A stretch of DNA of 64,000 nucleotides, from positions 1 through 64,000 of the forward strand of contig NZ_JBNIEU010000001.1 in NCBI RefSeq assembly GCF_049985285.1, written 5' to 3'. How positions within the stretch are numbered: the first letter of the stretch is position 1; each line of letters begins with the position of its first letter. The notes under the pieces are model-generated. The model searched no databases. It was not told where the DNA came from and saw nothing but the letters and a program-made list of their open reading frames with translations. Of this stretch, positions 7,945-16,830 are shown piece by piece. A program made the translations under genes and the position numbers. The DNA is from Aestuariirhabdus sp049985285 (GTDB taxonomy: Bacteria; Pseudomonadota; Gammaproteobacteria; Pseudomonadales; Aestuariirhabdaceae).

Positions 7945-9717
7945 TTAGCTGCCCGGGGTGAGATGAATCAGGGTCGGCTGACCATCTTCGATATGCCAGC
8001 TGGGAAAGTTGGAGTTGGTCGTAAATACCGAGCCGTCGGCCGCGATCTCGACATCCCGGGTAAAGGTGACCCTGCGCGGCATTGGGTACACACGCCACGC
8101 CCTCTTCTTGATGTCAAAGCTCAGCAACGTATCGGAGGCGTTACCGTTTACCCATACCAGGTCCCGCTCACGGTCAACATTCAACGAATAGGGGGTATCA
8201 CTCCCCAGAGGCTCGGTCGGCATATCGTATCGGGTGAAGACCGATGTCTGCGGATCAAACTCCACAATCTGCCCCTCGGGAAACGCGGCGATCCAAAGGT
8301 GCCCACGAGAATCCGCCCGTAGCCTGCGCGGCCCTTTGAACGGTGTCGATATCATGGTCACCTCTCCGCTATCCGGATCGATCTTACCGATGGCGTCGGT
8401 ATGCAAGCGTGCGAACCAGACCGTACCATCAGGCGCAATATCAATACCATAGGGTAACGGCAAGCCCATCGATTCCTTATCGATCGGGAGTGTATGCAGC
8501 GGTACCCCCCAGCGCGCGAGCTGCAAAATCAGGCTGCTGCCACTGACCGTCAGGCTTTCCTTGAGACTGCGGGTTGGCAGATCATAATAGGTAAACTCGC
8601 CACGCTGACGATCGAACATCGCCACTTGATTGGATATAGCCAAGGTAAACCAGACCCGATCCTGTTGATCTACCCGCACGGTATGGGGGTAGTACCCCTC
8701 CTCCATCTCGTGGACAGTAAACTCCTTACTCACCGGATCAAATTCCAGCAGCGCCTGCTGCACCGACGGGGTAATGAAGATATGGCCATCTTTGGGAGAT
8801 TCGGCGAACGAATGAATACCCATATAGCTTTCATGCTTGGGGAACTGTTTGAGCTTTCCCGCAAGAATCCCACCCAATTCATAATCCATTTTCGGCAGCC
8901 GATACACGCGATATTCACCGCTAACCGGGTCAATTTCATAGAGCCGATCCTGAATATTATCGCCCACATAAACCAACCCGTTGGACGCCGCCAACAGATC
9001 ATGCATTTGTGAAAAACTATCCCCTATTGGAAGCTCGCTTATCCGTGCATCCGCCAGCTCAACTTGCCAGGGCTTCTCAGCAGGGATCAACCCGGGATTG
9101 TCACGCAACTTGCGATACCCCTCCTCCAGCAGCTTGGGTAATCGATCCTGCGCGTCATCGTGCAGGCGAGAACCGTAACCGATCATGCGTTCAAAGGTGT
9201 CAGTCCACTCATCAGCACTTCTCTGCCAGCGTATATATTTAGTGCCTTGCTGATGACAAAAACCACACTGCAACACAAAGTGTTTTTTCAGCTCTTCATC
9301 CCCCTCCAGATCGAGTGCCGCCAGCCAGGTATTAGCCGCTCGACTGGCGGCCAATTTAACGGGATCCGTTTCTGGTTCCATCATCAGGGTAAAGCTCTGT
9401 TCAGTGCTGGCAGCAACGACCAGGTCACGGTAGCCCTGTTTGCGCAAGCGGTACCTAACCGGCTGGGTATAGGGTAGATCTGCCCATGTCAGGGAGCCAT
9501 CGTCACTGGTAAAACGGGTAAACTCAAACATACCTCGGTTAACTATCCCATGGGGGGCATAGCCGTTATCCGATTTATCCAGCGCGAAGGTTTCGCTGGG
9601 GTAGGCGCTCACCATCACCGTTGATAGCGGTTGTCCCTGGGCATCATGCACCTTAAAACTAACCGCCTGAGCGGTAACCGCAAACGTCGCCAACAGACAA
9701 AGTACTACATATCTCAT
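7945..9717 (-). CDS. Secreted Vgb-like beta-propeller protein with a heme-c motif
   Basis: A 590-aa exported protein. It has a signal peptide (cleavage after about AVTAQA), a carboxypeptidase-regulatory-like beta-sandwich (about 20-115), a helical segment with one CGFCH heme c motif (151-155), and a virginiamycin B lyase/NHL-type beta-propeller from about residue 220 to the end (repeats such as GIDIAPDGTVWFARL and ADSRGHLWIAAFPEG). Similar proteins are annotated as streptogramin lyase-like, but the heme motif suggests a periplasmic redox or quinoprotein-like role. The ATG at 9717 directly follows the stop of the epimerase gene and has an AGGAGG ribosome-binding site, so the two form an operon. 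The true substrate is unknown. Confidence 0.75.
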   Translation of the reverse strand: MRYVVLCLLATFAVTAQAVSFKVHDAQGQPLSTVMVSAYPSETFALDKSDNGYAPHGIVNRGMFEFTRFTSDDGSLTWADLPYTQPVRYRLRKQGYRDLVVAASTEQSFTLMMEPETDPVKLAASRAANTWLAALDLEGDEELKKHFVLQCGFCHQQGTKYIRWQRSADEWTDTFERMIGYGSRLHDDAQDRLPKLLEEGYRKLRDNPGLIPAEKPWQVELADARISELPIGDSFSQMHDLLAASNGLVYVGDNIQDRLYEIDPVSGEYRVYRLPKMDYELGGILAGKLKQFPKHESYMGIHSFAESPKDGHIFITPSVQQALLEFDPVSKEFTVHEMEEGYYPHTVRVDQQDRVWFTLAISNQVAMFDRQRGEFTYYDLPTRSLKESLTVSGSSLILQLARWGVPLHTLPIDKESMGLPLPYGIDIAPDGTVWFARLHTDAIGKIDPDSGEVTMISTPFKGPRRLRADSRGHLWIAAFPEGQIVEFDPQTSVFTRYDMPTEPLGSDTPYSLNVDRERDLVWVNGNASDTLLSFDIKKRAWRVYPMPRRVTFTRDVEIAADGSVFTTNSNFPSWHIEDGQPTLIHLTPGS

Positions 9718-10707
9718 TCAGGAAACCTCCTGCCGCTTTTCTCGACATTCAAGATAGGCATCAAAAGCCTGCTCACTCGTGTACCGGGGGGTGTAACCAA
9801 ACTCCGCTTTAAGGCGCTGGTTATCGAGCACGGGCCGATAACTGATAAATTTGACCTGCTCCGGCCCATACTGGTTGAGACCAAGGGGTTTAAGCACCGA
9901 GAGCGCACCGCGAATCAACCACGACGGCAGCGGCAAATAGGGCTTACCCAACCTGATCGCCAGTTGCGCCATCGACAGCGCGCCATCGCCCGCCACATTA
10001 TAGATACCTGCGCTACGCTGCTGGATCCCCTGCACAATAATTTTCACCAAATCCTGGTCCCAAATAAAAACAAATGGACTGCGGCACCCGGCCACACCAA
10101 TGATTCGCTTTTGCTCAAACAGGTTGGTGATCTGGTTGTTGGCGGTTGCCCCCAGTACGGTGCCAGGTCGCAATACGAGCTGCTTTAAGCTCGGATGCTG
10201 CTGACGATAATCGGCCAGCATCTCCTCAACCATGCGTTTATGCGCAGAATACGCAAAACTCTCATTTCCTCGCAGCGGGTCACTCTCGCTTAACCATTCG
10301 GGGTTGTCGGCATGGTAGCCGTAAGCCGCGCCACTCGTTGTCACCACAAACTGCTCGACCCCGGCTTGCTGCGCAGCATCCAGTACCTTTCGGGTACCTA
10401 CAACGTCAATTTCATACAGGGTTTCACGGCTCATCCCCGGAGGGGGAACCACAATAGAGGCCAGATGCACCAATGTATCAACCTGCTCCTCTCGCAGCAG
10501 GGAAACCAACGCCTCCTGATCGCGAACATCGTGCAGTGAAAACCTATTCGCCAACTCCTCCACCTCGGCCGAGGGGCGAACATCCGTCGCTACCAGATGC
10601 CACTGCGGATGCTGTTCGACAATCTGCTGAACCAATTGGGTACCGATAAAACCTGTAGCGCCGGTAATCAATACCCTGCGCGCTTGCTGCGACTTCTGGT
10701 CTGCCAT
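9718..10707 (-). CDS. NAD-dependent epimerase/dehydratase (extended SDR)
   Basis: A 329-aa extended short-chain dehydrogenase/reductase. It has an N-terminal Rossmann motif GATGFIG, an aspartate at the end of beta-2 (VATDVR) that suggests NAD preference, and a catalytic YSAHK. A TTSGAAYG stretch supplies the Ser. Alternatives are GTG at 10719 or ATG at 10707; the ATG is preferred but neither has a strong ribosome-binding site. The stop is immediately followed by the ATG of the secreted propeller protein, so the two are co-transcribed. UDP-glucose 4-epimerase-like or nucleoside-sugar reductase activity is possible; the substrate is not evident. Confidence 0.8.
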   Translation of the reverse strand: MADQKSQQARRVLITGATGFIGTQLVQQIVEQHPQWHLVATDVRPSAEVEELANRFSLHDVRDQEALVSLLREEQVDTLVHLASIVVPPPGMSRETLYEIDVVGTRKVLDAAQQAGVEQFVVTTSGAAYGYHADNPEWLSESDPLRGNESFAYSAHKRMVEEMLADYRQQHPSLKQLVLRPGTVLGATANNQITNLFEQKRIIGVAGCRSPFVFIWDQDLVKIIVQGIQQRSAGIYNVAGDGALSMAQLAIRLGKPYLPLPSWLIRGALSVLKPLGLNQYGPEQVKFISYRPVLDNQRLKAEFGYTPRYTSEQAFDAYLECREKRQEVS

Positions 10708-10957
10708 CACTCTGTCCACAGTTCTCTTATTATTGATGCTGTAGTAACAGGTTAGCTTGCGAAGTGACCAGGCGCAGTGACCCTGCAGGCCAACTCAGTG
10801 ACCATAACGGTCAGCCTGACCCCATAGATAAAACTGAACAGGCGCCACTGGGCAGGAAGGGCAGGTAAAAAAACAGTGATGGGAAAGAATAAACGAGGAA
10901 AGATTACCGCGGCGGAACCAACCCGAACGGGACAGCACACACCGCGTTCTACCGCCC

Positions 10958-12265
10958 CTAGGGGAGTTGGAGCAGGTGATACTTTTTCTTGCCCAACTTG
11001 ACAATAAAGTAGTGGCCGCAGAGGGCCTGATCGGCGGCAAACAGCTGGGAAAGCTGCATATTGTGCTCCATTGAGCACGCCTTGCCATTGATCAGCACCG
11101 CATTACGACCGAGAGCGTCCTTTACCTGCTTGCCCGAAGGAGCCATCCCTACATCGGCCAATAGCTGGGTCAGAGGCTTACCATCGAAAGTTTGCGGATC
11201 CAGGGTGTCGCATGGCAGGCCATCGAGCGCCAACTGCTGCAGGTCCTGCTCGGAAAGGCCATCCATACCACCGCTAAACAGCGCCTCGGTAATACGCAGC
11301 GCGGCTTGCAGCCCCTCCTCGCCGTGCACCAGACGGGTCACCTCAGTCGCCAGAATCTTCTGCGCAGACTTAGCCCCTTGAGTTTCGGCATCACGCTGCT
11401 CTATCGCCTCGATCTCGGCGATATCGAGAAACGTAAAGTAGCGCAGGAACTTGTAGACATCGGCATCTGCGGTATTGATCCAGAACTGATAAAAGGCGTA
11501 CTGGGAGGTCTTGCGCGAGTCCAGCCAGATGGTACCGCTTTCAGTTTTGCCAAACTTGGTTCCGTCGGACTTGGTCACCAGAGGCAGGGTCAGGCCAAAT
11601 GCCTGCTCACCATTCATACGCCGAGTGAGCTCGGTCCCGCCGGTAATATTGCCCCACTGATCGCTGCCACCAATCTGAAGGGTGCAACCATGGCGACGGT
11701 TGAGTTCAGCAAAGTCGTAGCTTTGCAGCAGCATATAGGTAAATTCTGTGTAGGAGATGCCGGACTCATCCCGATCAATGCGCTGGCGCACCGACTCCTT
11801 TTTAATCATGCTATTAACGGAGAAGTACTTGCCGACATCGCGCAAAAAGGTCAACACGTCCATGCCGCCGATCCAGTCGAGGTTGTTCACCACCTCGGCT
11901 GCGCTGTTTCCACAATCGAAGTCGATAAACTGGCTGACCTGGGAGCGGATCTTCTCTACCCAGCTCTCGACTACATCGCGGGTATTGAGCGAGCGTTCCT
12001 GCGCTTTAAAGCTGGGGTCACCAATCAAGCCGGTCGCACCACCCACCAAAGCCAACGGCTTATGGCCGGCGAGCTGAAAGCGCTTGAGCGCCAACAAGGG
12101 CACTAAACTGCCGATATGCAAGCTGTCGGCGGTGGGGTCAAAACCACAATAGAGGGTGCAGGTACCGCTATCAAGATGAGCAGACAGCTCCTCTTCTGCC
12201 GTCATCTGCGCGACCAGACCCCTTGCCTGCAGATCAGTGAGTAGTGCGTTTTGCCCTTTCGACAT
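10958..12265 (-). CDS. tyrS: Tyrosyl-tRNA synthetase
   Basis: A class I aminoacyl-tRNA synthetase (435 aa) charging tRNA-Tyr. The HIGH-type motif is HIGS (50-53), the tyrosine-binding region is GGSDQWGNITGG (about 199-210), and the KMSKS-type loop reads KFGKT (237-241), as in TyrS of the TyrS/TyrZ group. A C-terminal S4 RNA-binding domain (NAVLINGKACSMEHNM) completes the protein. An ATG four codons upstream (12277) is possible, but 12265 has the better spacing to a GGGG sequence. It is divergent from the M23 peptidase, the usual order in many gammaproteobacteria. Confidence 0.96.
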   Translation of the reverse strand: MSKGQNALLTDLQARGLVAQMTAEEELSAHLDSGTCTLYCGFDPTADSLHIGSLVPLLALKRFQLAGHKPLALVGGATGLIGDPSFKAQERSLNTRDVVESWVEKIRSQVSQFIDFDCGNSAAEVVNNLDWIGGMDVLTFLRDVGKYFSVNSMIKKESVRQRIDRDESGISYTEFTYMLLQSYDFAELNRRHGCTLQIGGSDQWGNITGGTELTRRMNGEQAFGLTLPLVTKSDGTKFGKTESGTIWLDSRKTSQYAFYQFWINTADADVYKFLRYFTFLDIAEIEAIEQRDAETQGAKSAQKILATEVTRLVHGEEGLQAALRITEALFSGGMDGLSEQDLQQLALDGLPCDTLDPQTFDGKPLTQLLADVGMAPSGKQVKDALGRNAVLINGKACSMEHNMQLSQLFAADQALCGHYFIVKLGKKKYHLLQLP

Positions 12266-12612
12266 CAAAAACCCCATTTAATCAATAAGTTACAAACAAC
12301 AAACGCTCCCCCTTACCACGCCAATCAAACGAGGCCTATCGGGAGCGCTGATATTACAGAAACCCGCATGAAATTACAGCCCACCGCCGTCCCCGCAGCA
12401 GCCGGGAAACTCTCCTTTTAGAACGATTGCAGTTAACAGGCCAGCACTTAGAATGTTATCCTCTTATCGCGTTTGGCTCTGACCTACCCAGTTTGAAAGT
12501 TGATCCACTGCCTAATTTCAAAAGAAAGTCAGCCCTCCCCCTTGAATGTTCGTTTTTTTGGTTATACTTTAGTCACTTGCCAGATTATTCGAGAAAGTAC
12601 TGGAAGTTATTC
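12266..12612. other. Divergent promoter region between tyrS and the M23 peptidase
   Basis: These 347 bases hold no gene. On the plus side a -35-like TTGAAT (12542-12547) and a -10 TATACT (12563-12568), with a short 15-bp spacer, are a candidate promoter for the peptidase. On the minus side, in the tyrS leader, an inverted repeat CGCTCCC/GGGAGCG (12304-12310 with 12341-12347) is followed by a T-rich run (TTTGTTGTTTG) in the transcript direction. That resembles a weak intrinsic terminator and could be an attenuator. No T-box elements are seen. Confidence 0.35.
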
Positions 12613-14004
12613 ATGGATCACATTGATTCTAAAATGAGTCGTACCGACCCCTCATTTCCAAGAAAGCACCTGCTGCTTGCCTCTGTGCTGGCAACGGTGG
12701 TTAGTACCGCCCTGTTCCTCCTCCCCTCCAGCGAAGTTAAAGCCGAACGGGAAGCGATCCCCCTAACACTGGATTTTGCCCCTGGCGCCGACAATATCGA
12801 TACCGCACCCGCGACGATTCCGCCACTGGCGATGCGCCAGCCCCAGGCAACGCCTCAACCACTTGCGCCTGCAGCAGCCACCATTGACAAGCCTCGCGAG
12901 CCACAGCAGCACTGGAACAGCGTCAAGATTAAATCGGGCAGCACCCTCTCCACCATTTTTCGCCAGCAGGGACTCAGCCCGTCACTGCTGCACGCCCTGG
13001 TCACCAGTAGTGACGAAGGCAAGCTACTGAACCGGGTAAGCCCGGGCCAACAGATAGAGTTCCTTAGGGACTCGAGCGGTGAACTCGACAAAATTCGCTA
13101 CGTGCGCAACCGGCTTGAGTCTGTGCTGTTTACCCGCACCGACAACGGGTTCTCCGCGGAAGAGATTATCTATACCCCCCATGCTCGCCAAACCTTCGCC
13201 GAAGCAGAGATCAACCATTCGCTGTTTCTAGCTGCCCAGGAAGCGGGCATGAGTGAAACCCTGACAATGAAGCTCGCCAATATCTTTGGCTGGGATATCG
13301 ACTTCGCTCTCGACATCCGCAAGGGCGATAGCTTCCGCGTTATCTACGAGGAGAATTACCTCGAAGGTGAAAAGATCTCCGACGGAGGCATCGTAGCGGC
13401 CCAGTTCATCAATCAGGGACGCGTATACACCGCGGTACGTTATACCGACAGCAAGGGACACACCGATTACTATTCACCCGATGGCCGCAGCATGCGTAAG
13501 GCGTTCCTGCGCTCTCCTGTGGATTTTGCCCGCATCAGCTCACGCTTCAACCTCAAGCGCAAGCACCCTGTACTCAACAAGATTCGCGCCCACAGAGGCG
13601 TCGACTATGCGGCATCGACCGGAACCCCAATACGCGCCGCCGGTGATGGTAAGGTTATCCACGCCGCCAGAAAAGGCGGCTTCGGCAAGGCAGTGATCAT
13701 CCAGCATGGTCAACGCTACAGCACGCTCTATGCCCACCTAAGCAAATATGGTCGCAACGTTCGCAGCGGTAAATACGTCAAACAGGGGCAAATTATCGGC
13801 TATGTGGGCTCCACGGGCCTGGCAACCGGTCCACACTTGCACTACGAGTTCCGTGAAAACGGGGTTCACGTTAACCCCATGACCGTGAAACTTCCCAGCG
13901 CCAAACCCATCGCCAAAAAGGAGCGCATCGAGTTCGAGAGCCAGACCCAGCTGCTGATCAGCCAACTCGAGCAGCCCACTGCCATTCTCGCACTGAACGA
14001 TTGA
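12613..14004 (+). CDS. mepM: M23-family murein endopeptidase (MepM/OapA-like)
   Basis: A 463-aa envelope zinc metallopeptidase that cleaves peptidoglycan cross-links. It has an N-terminal membrane anchor (about 19-37), an OapA/LysM-like domain (SGSTLSTIFRQQGLSPSLL and following), and a C-terminal M23 lysostaphin-type domain. Zinc ligands are visible as H327 and D331 (HRGVD) and H408/H410 (HLHYEF). An open frame runs back to 12427, but the ATG at 12613 follows GGAAG and starts a typical cytoplasmic-tail/TM sequence. It is followed after 4 bp by anmK; both act on the cell wall, so they are probably co-transcribed. Confidence 0.88.
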   Translation: MDHIDSKMSRTDPSFPRKHLLLASVLATVVSTALFLLPSSEVKAEREAIPLTLDFAPGADNIDTAPATIPPLAMRQPQATPQPLAPAAATIDKPREPQQHWNSVKIKSGSTLSTIFRQQGLSPSLLHALVTSSDEGKLLNRVSPGQQIEFLRDSSGELDKIRYVRNRLESVLFTRTDNGFSAEEIIYTPHARQTFAEAEINHSLFLAAQEAGMSETLTMKLANIFGWDIDFALDIRKGDSFRVIYEENYLEGEKISDGGIVAAQFINQGRVYTAVRYTDSKGHTDYYSPDGRSMRKAFLRSPVDFARISSRFNLKRKHPVLNKIRAHRGVDYAASTGTPIRAAGDGKVIHAARKGGFGKAVIIQHGQRYSTLYAHLSKYGRNVRSGKYVKQGQIIGYVGSTGLATGPHLHYEFRENGVHVNPMTVKLPSAKPIAKKERIEFESQTQLLISQLEQPTAILALND

Positions 14005-14008
14005 ACCC

Positions 14009-15109
14009 ATGACAACCCAGGTGCTCACCATCGGCTTGATGTCGGGCACTAGCCTCGACGGCGTCGATGCAGTGCTGGTCGATTTCTCTCGGGGTACCCC
14101 ACAGCTAGTCGCGGCCACCAGCCTGGACTTCCCCCCAGACTTACGCAACCAGTTGCTAGCCCTATGCCAACCCGGCGACAATGAAATAGAACGCGTCGCC
14201 CGCATCGAAGCGAAGCTGACCCATCTCTATGCCGCTGCGACTAACACACTACTCGCCAACGCCAAACTAGCGGCCTCCGCCGTCGCAGCCATAGGCTGTC
14301 ACGGCCAGACGATTCGCCACTTGCCGCATCTGGGCTACAGCCTTCAGATAGGCAACCCCAGTCTACTGGCTGAACTCACAGGCATCGCAGTCGTCGCCGA
14401 TTTCCGCAGCCGCGACCTGGCCGCAGGAGGGGAAGGCGCTCCCCTGGTACCCGCCTTTCACCAACAGGTGTTCGCAAGCCGCAAGAATCGCATCATTATC
14501 AATATTGGCGGCATGGCCAATATCAGCTGCCTTCCGCCAGGGGGGACGGTTACGGGGTTTGATACCGGCCCCGGCAACCTGCTGATGGATAGCTGGTGCG
14601 AGCAGCATCAGGGAACGGCGTACGACCATAACGGCTGCTGGGCAGCAGGCGGCAAGGTCAATCAACCACTGCTGGACAGGCTGTTGGGCGATGATTATTT
14701 CCAACGCCAGCCACCGAAAAGTACCGGTCGAGAGTATTTCAACAGGCTTTGGTTAGAGCAGCACCTTGCCCAACACCCGAGCCTCGCCCCACAAGATGTG
14801 CAAACAACTCTACTGGAGCTAAGCGCCCGCAGCATCTGCGATGGGATTAGTCGCTGGGGGTTGCCAGAAGCGGACTGCTACCTGTGCGGAGGCGGGGCCT
14901 ATAACGGCGCCCTGCTGGGAAGAATTCAGGCCATAATGCCGCAGCGGCTGGTCGACACCACAACTGCACTGGGGATCGATCCCCGCTGGGTCGAGGGCGC
15001 CACCTTCGCCTGGCTAGCCCGCCAACACCTGGACGGCCAGTCCGGCAACCTGCCGGCAGTCACGCGCGCCCGCGGCCCGCGTGTTCTTGGGGCGCTCTAC
15101 CCCCCATAA
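14009..15109 (+). CDS. anmK: Anhydro-N-acetylmuramic acid kinase
   Basis: A 366-aa kinase that opens and phosphorylates 1,6-anhydro-MurNAc in peptidoglycan recycling. Family signatures are IGLMSGTSLDGVDAVLVDF at the N-terminus, the FRSRDLAAGGEGAPLVPAFH block and GFDTGPGNLLMD. Length matches the family (about 365-370). The start ATG is 4 bp after the stop of the murein endopeptidase gene, with no strong ribosome-binding site, so translation is probably coupled. It is convergent with erpA. Confidence 0.96.
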   Translation: MTTQVLTIGLMSGTSLDGVDAVLVDFSRGTPQLVAATSLDFPPDLRNQLLALCQPGDNEIERVARIEAKLTHLYAAATNTLLANAKLAASAVAAIGCHGQTIRHLPHLGYSLQIGNPSLLAELTGIAVVADFRSRDLAAGGEGAPLVPAFHQQVFASRKNRIIINIGGMANISCLPPGGTVTGFDTGPGNLLMDSWCEQHQGTAYDHNGCWAAGGKVNQPLLDRLLGDDYFQRQPPKSTGREYFNRLWLEQHLAQHPSLAPQDVQTTLLELSARSICDGISRWGLPEADCYLCGGGAYNGALLGRIQAIMPQRLVDTTTALGIDPRWVEGATFAWLARQHLDGQSGNLPAVTRARGPRVLGALYPP

Positions 15110-15174
15110 AGGTCCTGCAGATTGAGGGGGCGCCTACGAACGGGACACTCTACTATTTCAGCACGAGTTTCGGG

Positions 15175-15525
15175 TCAGATCGAAAAGGAGGAGCCGCAGC
15201 CACAGGTGGTGCTGGCGTTAGGGTTGTTGACCACAAAGCGAGAGCCTTCGAGCCCTTCAAGATAATCCACCGTTGCTCCCACGACATACTGATAGCTCAG
15301 CGCGTCAACCAACAGGGTCACTCCGTCATTTTCTATCACGGTATCGTCCTCTGACATCTCATCATCAAAGGAAAATCCATACTGGAAGCCCGAGCACCCA
15401 CCGCCGGTAACAAAGACCCGCAACTTTAGCTCGCGATTGCCCTCCTCCTCAATAAGGGAGATCGCTTTCTCCACCGCCTTCGGAGTCAAGTTGAGAGGAG
15501 AGGGAATGAACGTCTGTGCTGTCAT
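15175..15525 (-). CDS. erpA: Iron-sulfur cluster insertion protein ErpA
   Basis: A 116-aa A-type carrier that delivers [Fe-S] clusters to apoproteins such as IspG, which is also encoded in this window. The three conserved ligand cysteines are present: C44 in GGGCSGFQYGF, and C108 and C110 in TTCGCGSSFSI. The ATG at 15525 follows a GGTGA ribosome-binding site. It is transcribed in the same direction as the bactofilin gene, 96 bp downstream of it. Confidence 0.95.
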   Translation of the reverse strand: MTAQTFIPSPLNLTPKAVEKAISLIEEEGNRELKLRVFVTGGGCSGFQYGFSFDDEMSEDDTVIENDGVTLLVDALSYQYVVGATVDYLEGLEGSRFVVNNPNASTTCGCGSSFSI

Positions 15526-15621
15526 CTATTTTTCACCGACTGGAACTGCATCTGTGACATTATCCAATTAACCAACAATATTAGTCAACTATTGCTCGAG
15601 AGATATTACTCAAGCGGCAAC

Positions 15622-16053
15622 CTAAACCCCTTCGCTAAAGGGCTCCTCCTCATGGACGGCGGGATCCGGCAAAGCCTTTACCTGAGGCTCTGGTGAATAC
15701 TCCAGACTACCGTTCACCTGTGCGCCCATCACCATTTCAATCAGCTTATAGTAAACGTTTCCGTTCACCTCAGCCTGGGCGGCCAACTCCAAATGCTCGG
15801 TAGAGTGTACGTCGCCTGTCACCTTGCCATTAATAATAATGTGCGGCGACCTGATCTCACCCTCGACGTAGCCATTATCGGCAATCCGCACCAAGCCCTC
15901 GGTGGCTGTAACATTACCGATCACACGCCCTTCAACCTGCAACGCGCCCTCAAACTGAACATCACCAGTAACGATGGTACCGTTCGCAATCAGGGTCGTG
16001 CGATCCCCATATTTTTCGATATTAATCGCTTTGGGTTTTACTTTCCGACGCAT
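15622..16053 (-). CDS. Bactofilin family polymer-forming cytoskeletal protein
   Basis: A 143-aa bactofilin (DUF583). Its core of short right-handed beta-helix repeats (VTGDVQFEGALQVEGRVIGN, GYVEGEIRSPHIIINGKV, AEVNGNVYYKLIEMVMGAQV) covers about residues 27-122, flanked by a basic N-terminus and an acidic Pro-rich tail. Bactofilins polymerise without nucleotide at the membrane and organise cell-wall enzymes. The gene overlaps the upstream DUF6776 gene by 32 bp, so the two are translationally linked. Murein enzymes lie just beyond erpA. Confidence 0.9.
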   Translation of the reverse strand: MRRKVKPKAINIEKYGDRTTLIANGTIVTGDVQFEGALQVEGRVIGNVTATEGLVRIADNGYVEGEIRSPHIIINGKVTGDVHSTEHLELAAQAEVNGNVYYKLIEMVMGAQVNGSLEYSPEPQVKALPDPAVHEEEPFSEGV

Positions 16054-16816
16054 CGGTTACTGCCTCCTCAAACTGCCATGGAATTTTTTGCTCAACACGC
16101 TTGGGCTTGGGCCCGCGAGATTGAGCAACCACCAACAAATAATCGGGTTCAAAGCCTTCCGGAATCACCATCTCGGCGTAACGCTCTCCCGGCCCGGGAA
16201 TATTCTGGAAATAGCGAAAACCCAACCTGATATTCTGATCTTTGACCTCTTCCGAGAGGTCTTTTAACGCTAAGGACTTTTCAATACCCTCTTGGCGCCC
16301 GACCAGCGACACCGTCGCAAGCCCCGACAACAAGCGGTTGGAATCAGATACCTGCGTCAACATCAACTTAAATCGAAACCGGCCTGGTTGATCGGTTCGG
16401 TGCAGTTCATACTTCTGCACTCTCAACCCCTTATCAGCCGACTTCGGGGCCATAATATTTTTGTAAAATGACAAATCCTGTTGCAACTGGAATTTTTCCT
16501 CTTCCAGCTGTTTGATATTCAAACGCACCGCATCGGTAGATTGACGGTCGACGTCAGCCCCTACCCGCAGCGCTGTCACCTCCTGCGTCAAGGCCTCGAT
16601 CTCTCCCCGTTTTAGTGCCAACTCCGCACGCAACAGGTCGCGCTCAACCAGTGCAGACTGCTGAGATTCCATCCCCAGATACTCTCCAACAAGGAAGCTA
16701 CCCACAGAGAAAAGGGTAAACAGCAGCCAATAAACGAGCTTCTTCAGCAACCGCTTGCCCGGCTGGTCAGAAACAACAATAAGATGTTCCTGTTTGGTTC
16801 CTGTAACCTGCGCCAT
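16022..16816 (-). CDS. DUF6776 membrane-anchored coiled-coil protein
   Basis: A 264-aa protein of the DUF6776 type. It has a short cytoplasmic tail, one membrane helix (about 28-48, LVYWLLFTLFSVGSFLVGEY), a coiled coil of about 60 residues rich in Leu and Glu (about 55-115), then a beta-rich C-terminal domain in the periplasm. Function is unknown. The 32-bp overlap with the bactofilin gene and the same order in related bacteria suggest that it anchors or positions the bactofilin. The start ATG at 16816 has GGAGG upstream. Confidence 0.78.
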   Translation of the reverse strand: MAQVTGTKQEHLIVVSDQPGKRLLKKLVYWLLFTLFSVGSFLVGEYLGMESQQSALVERDLLRAELALKRGEIEALTQEVTALRVGADVDRQSTDAVRLNIKQLEEEKFQLQQDLSFYKNIMAPKSADKGLRVQKYELHRTDQPGRFRFKLMLTQVSDSNRLLSGLATVSLVGRQEGIEKSLALKDLSEEVKDQNIRLGFRYFQNIPGPGERYAEMVIPEGFEPDYLLVVAQSRGPKPKRVEQKIPWQFEEAVTDASESKTQSD

Positions 16817-16830
16817 TATCGTCCTCCTCC

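Noticed and set aside
11192..12106. Plus-strand frame of 304 codons opposite tyrS
   Set aside because: Long only because of the codon bias of tyrS on the other strand; no domain recognised.
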